DNA of 64,000 bases from Ligustrum vulgare (lineage: Eukaryota; Streptophyta; Magnoliopsida; Lamiales; Oleaceae). The notes under the pieces are model-generated. The model did no database searches, was not told where the DNA came from, and saw only the letters and a list, made by a program, of their open reading frames with translations. The DNA lies in contig OY743171.1 of NCBI GenBank assembly GCA_963555705.1, positions 22,567,352 to 22,631,351 of the forward strand. Reading direction: 5' to 3'. The translations under genes were made by a program, and so were the position numbers. Shown here one piece after another: positions 56,929 through 64,000 of the stretch. Positions within the stretch are counted from its first letter, which is position 1. Each line of letters starts with the position of its first letter.

Positions 56929-57958
56929 CTAGTATTCGCACTCGTGCGTTGCACGGAACAAAAAAAAATATAATTATTAATTAATGAATAACTAACTAAA
57001 TATATTCAATAATTAATGAAAATGTGAGAAATATATAACAAAAATAATTAAATTCATATATTATGGAAAAAAAATATGAAGAAACAAAAAAATATTCAAT
57101 AGCAAAATTCAATGTAAATTAAAAAAACTTCTTTAAAAATAATAATGTGGTTCATAATTTTTAAACAATTACGATTCATGGTCATTGCATACAATACAAT
57201 TAAAAAGAAATGTATATTATATGAGAATATATGGTTAAAAAATAGAGATTTTTTTTATATCATGTATAAAATACTCCATTAATAAAATTTAGTTAAAAAC
57301 GAATTTTAAAAAATGATATGTGAATTAATGAATGCCAAACATAATTCAAAGAATTATCACAGGAAAAAAATGTTTTCCCAAAGAATGAATAGACATAATT
57401 TCTTTATTGAACTTTATTATATTAATTCTTAATATTTAGGATATTAAAACTTTCCAATTAGATCGTGCAGAACATCAATCAATACATAAAAAGGAATTGC
57501 ATGTGTATTAAATTTATTTATGAAAAATAACAATATTTTTTATTTCTTGCGTTAATGTTGCTCAACGTTACAAATAATATTTTCGTAGATATTTTTAGTA
57601 ATGTCAAAATATAATAATGATAAAAAAGAAATCTATTTCACAAAAGGAAATTGTTATATTTTTTTTTTTACATTCTTGAATGTTACATAATTTGTTCTTG
57701 AAATCTATATAAAAATGATCCAACTAATGAATCAATGTATTATAGAATTGATTAAATAATTTGATAGTACCAATGCACTGATTCTCGTGTAGTGGGGAAT
57801 GAGTGTCAATGCAATGATGCTGATATAATTGATATTTAATGATCTTAAGTCAAACAAATAAATTCCATATTTTGACCGAAAAAATAAATAAATAAATGAT
57901 GTCAGCAGTTTTGACGAAAAAACTTGGGCCAACTATCTTGTTATTATATATATTAAGA
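56929..57958 (-). mobile_element. Non-autonomous Helitron, minus orientation
   Basis: Read on the minus strand it starts A|TCTTAATATATATAATAAC AAGATAGTTGGCCC at 57958, a classic plant Helitron 5' end. It finishes with hairpin CCGTGCAACGCACGAG, a short spacer and CTAG|T at 56929. Insertion is between A and T with no duplication, as expected for rolling-circle elements. 1030 bp, AT-rich, no coding sequence seen. Confidence 0.85.
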
Positions 57959-59376
57959 TATTGCAGGCGTATCACAAAGTTATGTAAATCGCAATTACAA
58001 CACACAAGTAATACAACCCCACTAAGCGGCGTTTAGGCGTGAAATTTGCCTTTACCGTTTATCAAGTTTTATGTTTTTAAAGCTTAATCTTTGTCTAGGC
58101 TCTTCTATGCTCACTAAAGCTTGAAACTTGATTTTATCGCTTAGTCACGCTTTACACATTTTAAGACACTAGTAAACGTGAGATGTGTAGTTGAATATAA
58201 TTTTAAAGAAATATTTGACAAACAAACATTTAGTAATCGGTCATAATATTAATTTGGAAAAAGTAATGAAATTATATTGTAAATAAGAAAAATGAAAATA
58301 ATACTATAACTTGAACCTGTCGTTTGGGATTCATTCAACCGTATTTAGTGGCGGAGCCATGAAGCAATTCTAGTGGTGGGCAAGTTAACTAGAGAAAAAA
58401 AAATTGAAACAAAAGAAATACATAATAATATTAAAACAGTTAACAAGTTTTACATTTGTCATTTATGGGGATTCATACTTTGAAACACCGTATAAAAACA
58501 TCATTTTCAATTGCTTGATTTCTTTTCAGCACCATTTCTTCAAGAGAAGATGAAGATTTTCGTTTAATAAATTTATCCATCACTTTTTACATGTAAAGCA
58601 CATCAAATGCAAATAATATTAATTAAATCACACGATTTAAGTTTTAATTAAACAAAATAGTGTTCATATCTATTCAAATATTTATACATATCATCATCAA
58701 AAGCAGTGTTCAATTAAACAAAAACAATGCTCACATCAAATTCAAATTACGAAAAAAAAAAAGCCCGGATTAAGTTTAACAATAAGTCAATAACCCACTC
58801 AAAATCAAATCAAATCAAATAAAGCAATAATATGCCCTAAAGGCATATCACTAAGTGGTGAAAGGGAGAGGTGAAAAGTCTCCAGTCTAGCTTGCAACTG
58901 TTGTGGCGAAGATTCGAATTTTGAAATATGAATGAGGTCATTGGTAAGTGAAGTCAAAAGGCAATCCTCCCAGCATGCACTCTTGGAGGCTTATCCTGCT
59001 ATTTACCTCCTTCAACAAGGCACAGGACAAGGTGGGCCCCTAAGGTGCGGGCTACACCTTTTCAATTAAGCAATAATCTCATACCCCAATCCGAGGATAT
59101 TCAAAATCTTGAAAATTCCAGCAACAGTAGACCGGAAGATATCAATGATAACATAGTTAATAGAGATCAGATCCCATTGACAACCTTTTTCTACCAAGAA
59201 TAAGGGTTTTGAATGATGAAATATTAAAAAATATGGAAGAAAAATCCCTTCGCGGCTCTTCACAACGAATACGAAATACATGCGGATTGTATTTAGCTTG
59301 TGTTTGGTACCCATTAAAACTTGATTATTTTGGACTCCTTAATTTTTCAACATTGTTTATATATTATAAAAAAAAA
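57959..59376. other. Spacer with transposon scraps
   Basis: TAGTGGCGGAGCCATG at 58346 is a hAT-type terminus without a matched partner. A weak SINE-like patch lies at about 58835-59060. An 82-codon minus-strand frame at 59066-59314 is not recognised. Nothing here is convincingly a gene. Confidence 0.4.
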
Positions 59377-60980
59377 GGGTTAATAGCACAAAACGTCCCA
59401 ACGTTTGACATGTATTGTGCAAAACGTCCCAACGTTTTGATTTTTGACGCTAAACATCCCAACCTTTACAATTTTTGGTAGAAGACATCCTTTCTGTCAA
59501 TTTTAACCCCATTTCACCGTTAACTTCAAATTGAACAGTAAATTTCAAGGGTATTTTCGTCCAAAAAAAAAGCAGCACATTCATAGTTGGGTAATTGGCA
59601 CAAAACGTCCCTACGTTTGACACTTATTGTGGAAAAACGTCCATACGTTTATTTTTTTGGCGAATAACGTCCCTACGTTTATTTTTTTGACGAATAACGT
59701 CCCTACCTTTAAATTTTCTTCTTCATTAGTCTCCAAATTTTACTTTTCTTTCAATTTAGTCATTCCGTATTTTATTTAAAGGTAATTGTCTTCAAACGTG
59801 TATAACTTTTGATCTACAATTCCGAATTGCACTCCGTTTTTTGCGTTGAACTCCAAATTCAACCATCTTTCTTATGATGTATCATGTGCTCATTTATTAA
59901 ACATTTCGTTTTGACTTTTGTATAGTAGATACTTATTTTGTTATGGCATAATTGATTGACGTAAATTGATTTCTGTAAATTTTATTGAAACAGTGAAATT
60001 TTAATTTTAGTGTGTGTTCGGCGGCCAGCGGAATTTATAAATTGGATTTATTTGACTTTGTAATCTTTTTAAGGTAAAATATTTGGTTAAAAATTGGTAT
60101 GTTTAGCCCCTGTTTAAGCCATGTTATAATCTCTAATAACTTTCTGAACAACACACATTCTCTCTCTTCAAATCACTTTTTAAAAATTGGAGAAAGAAAT
60201 TGTGTGTTGTTCAGAAAGTTATTAGAGATTATAACATGGCTCAAACAGGGGCTAAACATACCAATTTTTAACCAAATATTTTACCTTAAAAAGATTACAA
60301 AATCAAATAAATCCAATTTATAAATTTCGCTGGCCGCCGAACACACACTAAAATTAAAATTTCACTATTTCAATAAAATTTACAGAAATCAATTTACATC
60401 AATCAATTATGCCCTAACAAAATAAGTATCTACTATACAAAAGTCAAAACGAAATGTTTAATAAATGAGCACATGATACATCATAAGAAAGATGGTTGAA
60501 TTTGGAGTTCAACGCAAAAAACGGAGTGCAATTCGGAGTTGTAGATCAAAAATTATACACGTTTGAAGACAATTACCTTTAAATAAAATACGGAATGACT
60601 AAATTGAAAGAAAAGTAAAATTTGGGGACTAATGAACAAGAAAATTTAAAGATAGGGACGTTATTGGCCAAAAAAATAAACGTAGGGACGTTATTCGTCA
60701 AAAAAATAAGCGTAGGGACGTTTTTCCACAATAAGTGTCAAACGTAGGGACGTTTTGTACCAATTACTCAAGTATGAATGGGCTGCTTTTTTTTGGACGA
60801 AAATGCCCTTGAAATTTACTGTTCAATTTGAAGTTAACGGTGAAATGGGGTTAAAATTGACAGAAATGATGTCTTCTACCAAAAATTGTAAAGGTTGGGA
60901 TGTTTAGCGTCAAAAATCAAAACGTTTGGACGTTTTGCACAATACATGTCAAACGTTGGGACGTTTTGTGCTATTAACCC
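59377..60980. mobile_element. 1.6-kb foldback element: two 780-bp arms, 43-bp loop
   Basis: The left arm 59377-60157 and right arm 60201-60980 are inverted copies of each other, about 97% identical by eye with roughly 25 mismatches and almost no indels. The outer ends read GGGTTAATAGCACAAAACGT. Each arm carries several AAACGTCCC(A/T)ACGTTT motifs near its end and GTGTGTTCGGCGGCCAGCG near the centre. The flanks are A tracts, so a target duplication cannot be fixed. No transposase is encoded. Transcription across it would give a long double-stranded hairpin RNA. The architecture resembles foldback or long-TIR Mutator-like elements; the family is not assigned. Confidence 0.9.
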
Positions 60981-61333
60981 TAAAAAAAAGGTCTACCACT
61001 ACAGTGATATGATCAGACAATTTATTGCTTTTCAGATGCCGTTGGAGGAGAGAATTACAAATCTGACCCTCAAAGTGACACTGCAATTACCTTTTCCTAC
61101 CGTCCTTCATAGCTATCATGCCATTATTACCACTATACCACCTTCTGTGCCAATTGAAAAAATCCCTAAATTCTCAATTCCTACCATCAACTATCCGTTT
61201 TCATATTCCCAGCTCAATTAATCAACATATTCTTCTCGACAATCGCTATGGCAAAAAGCATACGCCCACAACCGATGAGGCATTCTATGTAAGGTTTCGG
61301 GTCATACATGTACGGAGAAAATTAAAAGAAACC
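60981..61333. other. Spacer, nothing recognised
   Basis: Contains a 70-codon open stretch after the foldback element with no family I recognise. Confidence 0.35.
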
Positions 61334-61746
61334 TGAAATCATAGTCCTGATCAACTTTGCACTTAGATAGAATTTGTGATGAAGATAATACATTTAATGA
61401 ATGTCGTGAATCTGAAATCTTAAACAGGAGGTACAATCTTGTAACCATCAGTTATCCAACTGTCTAGCCTTTAACAAAAATCCACACAACGAGTTGAATC
61501 TGGAACTCCATCTATCTCCAACAATTGGAATGGATTTGAGAGAATATTGATTTTTCTCTTTGTGCTAACAAGAGAAAAACCCTGAGCTAGAAATTGACTC
61601 TCTCTATTTTCTTTTCTTGCAACTAAACCTAGTTCTTGTAGGTTTAAGTAATACCCTAATTAGGGTTAAGTTATCTGGCTTAGGCCATTCTTGTCCAACA
61701 AGTAACTCAAGTCCGTCCCAACCAATTGGGCTTGAACACTATTCCA
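61334..61746 (-). repeat. Probable 3' LTR of the decayed copia element
   Basis: Starts TGGAATAGTGTTC directly after the polypurine tract and ends near ATTTCA at 61334. It contains the leader-like text ACAAGAATGGCCTAAGCC and CTCAGGGTTTTTCTCTTG. The ends are estimates because the partner LTR is outside the window. Confidence 0.45.
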
Positions 61747-64000
61747 ATAATCTCCCACTTGGACAATATCCAATTCCAGATACTCAATTCTCGTCTTTTG
61801 TGTGTGACCCATTAGGTTCCATTCACAATGGCAAACACCGTATTATTATTATTCCAATCTAATTGGAATAAGATGAATTGAAATCTCTATTTCTAATTCA
61901 TCCTTGACTCACTAAGATCAATTAATTCACATCGCCATCCTAGATTGACATCTAGCAATGTGTCAAGGCAATCCATGTGAAAGAAAAAGTCAGGGGGCAT
62001 AACAAGACCTGTTCATGTACGGTTACCGTGAAAATATAACACTTTCATCAATATAACCCAATTTGTTAAGAGATATGAATAGTGTTAATCTCATTGCAAC
62101 CAATTATGTTATTCACCTCTTATCTTAGTTGATCTTTTTATGATTGAAAACACTTTTTCAACTCATAACTTCACCTCGACCGAGGAATTTACATCAACTT
62201 AAGTGGGTGAAATACAGGTTATAATCTCCTACTACCCAGGAGTGATGAATCTCATATTCGATATACCTAACCTTCATATGACTCTCACTACTCAAGAACC
62301 AACATCAAGGCTCGCCAAAGCATAGCAATCCTCATATAAGATTCTATGACGTCCTTAAGCAAAGGACCAAATCCACAACCGTGCATTATAGATTCACCAC
62401 TGACACTTGGATAGTTATCTATGTGGAATCTCTAGGCGGGTCATCCAATACTTTGTTCATCTTACAATGCATCCATGTGTTCATTCGAACGTCCCTCTAC
62501 ATTCTAACTTGTAAGATAAGCTACTTTCTTCATAAGAAAGAAATGCAACACATGCTAGTCTAACTGCAACAACAATATCCATATCTCATTGTTACTTCGA
62601 CTAGGGACAATTTTAGAATAAATTATAAATGACTTATATCTTACAATCACAACACCTTGTGACTTACAAGTTATTTAAATTTACTCTACGGACTCTATAT
62701 TTAAATGATGAGTTAAACTTAATGCAATAATAGATCTGCATTTATTGAGACAATGATAATATATGTGCTATGTTATCCAACAATTGGATTTAGAGCATAA
62801 CATTAATATTCTCCAGCTAGATCCAATAACTCATGTATCTTATACATAATGAGTTTATATGATAATCATATTCCTATTGGAATAGTGGTTTTACAGGTGG
62901 ATCTTCGATATGTAACTCTTCACATATTCAACCTTCTCAAGGTTAGTGGGCATGCATTTTATTTTTCTACAACCTTCGAATGAGATAGTAGCCCCTAAAT
63001 ACATACTCAGATCATTGATGAGACCCATTTCCCTCGCTTGCACGATGGCTCCATTGTCGTCACAGTACTCATTATTGGAGCTAAAATGCTAGGAGCACTT
63101 ATAGTTCACTAATAAACTTAACGATCGAGATTGCTTCACAAGCACATATGTATTTGGTCTCTATTGTATAGTTAGTGGTCTCCCTTGTTTGAACCATTTC
63201 AAACTGACCACACCATAACTATGTCTTAATTAACAGTTAGACTGAATATTTTTCCTTTATCCTTTTCCGAACTAAAGGATGGTATCTTTATACCTAAAGA
63301 CTATAAGTCTACGTTTCTTTTCATGTCTATTGTATTCTTGGTACTTCTCAACTGCTCAATAATACAAAAAGTGTCTTACATAATGTCGCGTTTAAGAAGA
63401 TCTTATTGTTAAACAATCAAGTATCTTCTATGTATTATTCTTTCTCAATGTGTGTTTTATACACCATTTTGAGAAGATTAACTCAAAAAATTTGGGATAG
63501 AATCCTACGTTGGATTCATTTATGCTAACCCCATTAACATTTTATCTATGTACATGGATTGAGAAATCAAAACAATTTTCCAAATCTATCTCTTTCGATT
63601 TTGGTTCCTAAAGTGAAGGTCTTATTTCTCATCTCCAGCATGGAGAAATTTTAAATAATTACACTTTCACTTTAAAAGTTAGAGATTCAACTTTTGATCA
63701 ATAATATGTCATCTACATATAGTATCTGAAATATTGAACACTCCCACTAACCTTTTATAAACAAACATGATTCATCTACAATTTTTGATAAAATTAAACA
63801 TTTTGATTATCTTATCAAAATTAAGATTATCACTCCGTGTGGCTTGCTTTAATCCATAATTAGGTCTTTGTAGCTAGTATACTATGTTTATATATTTAAG
63901 GATTCAAAAATCCCATGATCACAGCATGTTGCTACCGCAAGAAAAATCTAAATTGACTAAGAGTAAACACATTTATAGCCCATGGGTCTTACCCATTACA
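61334..64000 (-). mobile_element. Decayed Ty1/copia element, minus strand, runs off the window
   Basis: On the minus strand YCDDNGAIVQARE (about 63055) preceded by TKYICACEAISIVKFISEL (about 63110-63165) is the copia RNase H region in degenerate frames. GTCCAAGTGGGAGATTA at about 61750 is a copia-type polypurine tract, and the sequence left of it (61334-61746) is the probable 3' LTR. Between them lies a long untranslated region with GTAACCGTACATGAACAGG-like text. Upstream pol would continue to the right of the window. All frames are heavily interrupted. Confidence 0.7.

Noticed and set aside
59377..60980. Foldback as a pure assembly artefact
   Set aside because: The arms differ at roughly 25 positions and the loop is unique, which argues against a simple duplicated-inverted read error, although long reads would settle it.
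59377..60980. Foldback as a canonical MIRNA gene
   Set aside because: The arms are far too long and too evenly matched; a siRNA-producing hairpin is more likely.
61617..61862. 81-codon plus-strand ORF
   Set aside because: It lies across the LTR and polypurine region of a minus-strand copia remnant and has no family motif.

Overview
This is a stretch of nuclear DNA from a flowering plant, most likely a eudicot. The evidence is an intron-rich general transcription factor gene (TFIIA large subunit), a carboxylesterase pseudogene of the plant CXE class, several plant LTR-retrotransposon types (a Tat-like gypsy with two RNase H domains, a copia with an initiator-Met PBS, a second gypsy), a CACTA element, Helitrons, hAT MITEs, and AT-rich spacer DNA. 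I cannot name the species. There are no rRNA or tRNA genes, CRISPR arrays or bacterial operons.

Layout. 1-6.2 kb: an LTR-like fragment, a hAT terminus remnant, one orphan exon resembling cysteine synthase, and a complete but internally deleted CACTA element (3145-6223, CTA target duplication). 6.8-20.1 kb: a 13.3-kb gypsy element on the minus strand (target duplication ATCAT). Its gag and pol are broken. Between pol and its 3' LTR it carries 76-bp tandem repeats and a convergent, opposite-strand, apparently intron-containing gene of the plant mobile domain (PMD) family. 22.2-31.6 kb: two copies of one hAT MITE, a small unrecognised ORF, a 6.1-kb copia element (target duplication GTTAT, LTRs about 98% identical) and a hAT transposase relic.

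32.1-50.7 kb (minus strand): the only host gene I consider intact, TFIIA-L. It has 11 coding exons, all with GT-AG introns, and encodes 409 aa. Intron 5 is 10.2 kb and holds a LINE zinc-binding-domain relic and a truncated gypsy element into which a second element inserted and left a 1195-bp solo LTR. Intron 7 holds a hAT derivative.

50.8-64 kb: a 0.9-kb palindromic element ends about 80 bp upstream of the TFIIA-L TATA box. It is followed by Helitrons, duplicated spacer DNA, two hAT MITEs with 8-bp target duplications, a truncated carboxylesterase pseudogene next to a minus-strand Helitron, a striking 1.6-kb near-perfect foldback element (two 780-bp arms about 97% identical, 43-bp loop), and a decayed copia element running off the right edge.

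Best candidates for something unusual: the retrotransposon-borne antisense PMD gene with its 76-bp stem-loop repeats, the long foldback at 59.4-61.0 kb, and the palindrome beside the TFIIA-L promoter. All coordinates and identities were read by eye.
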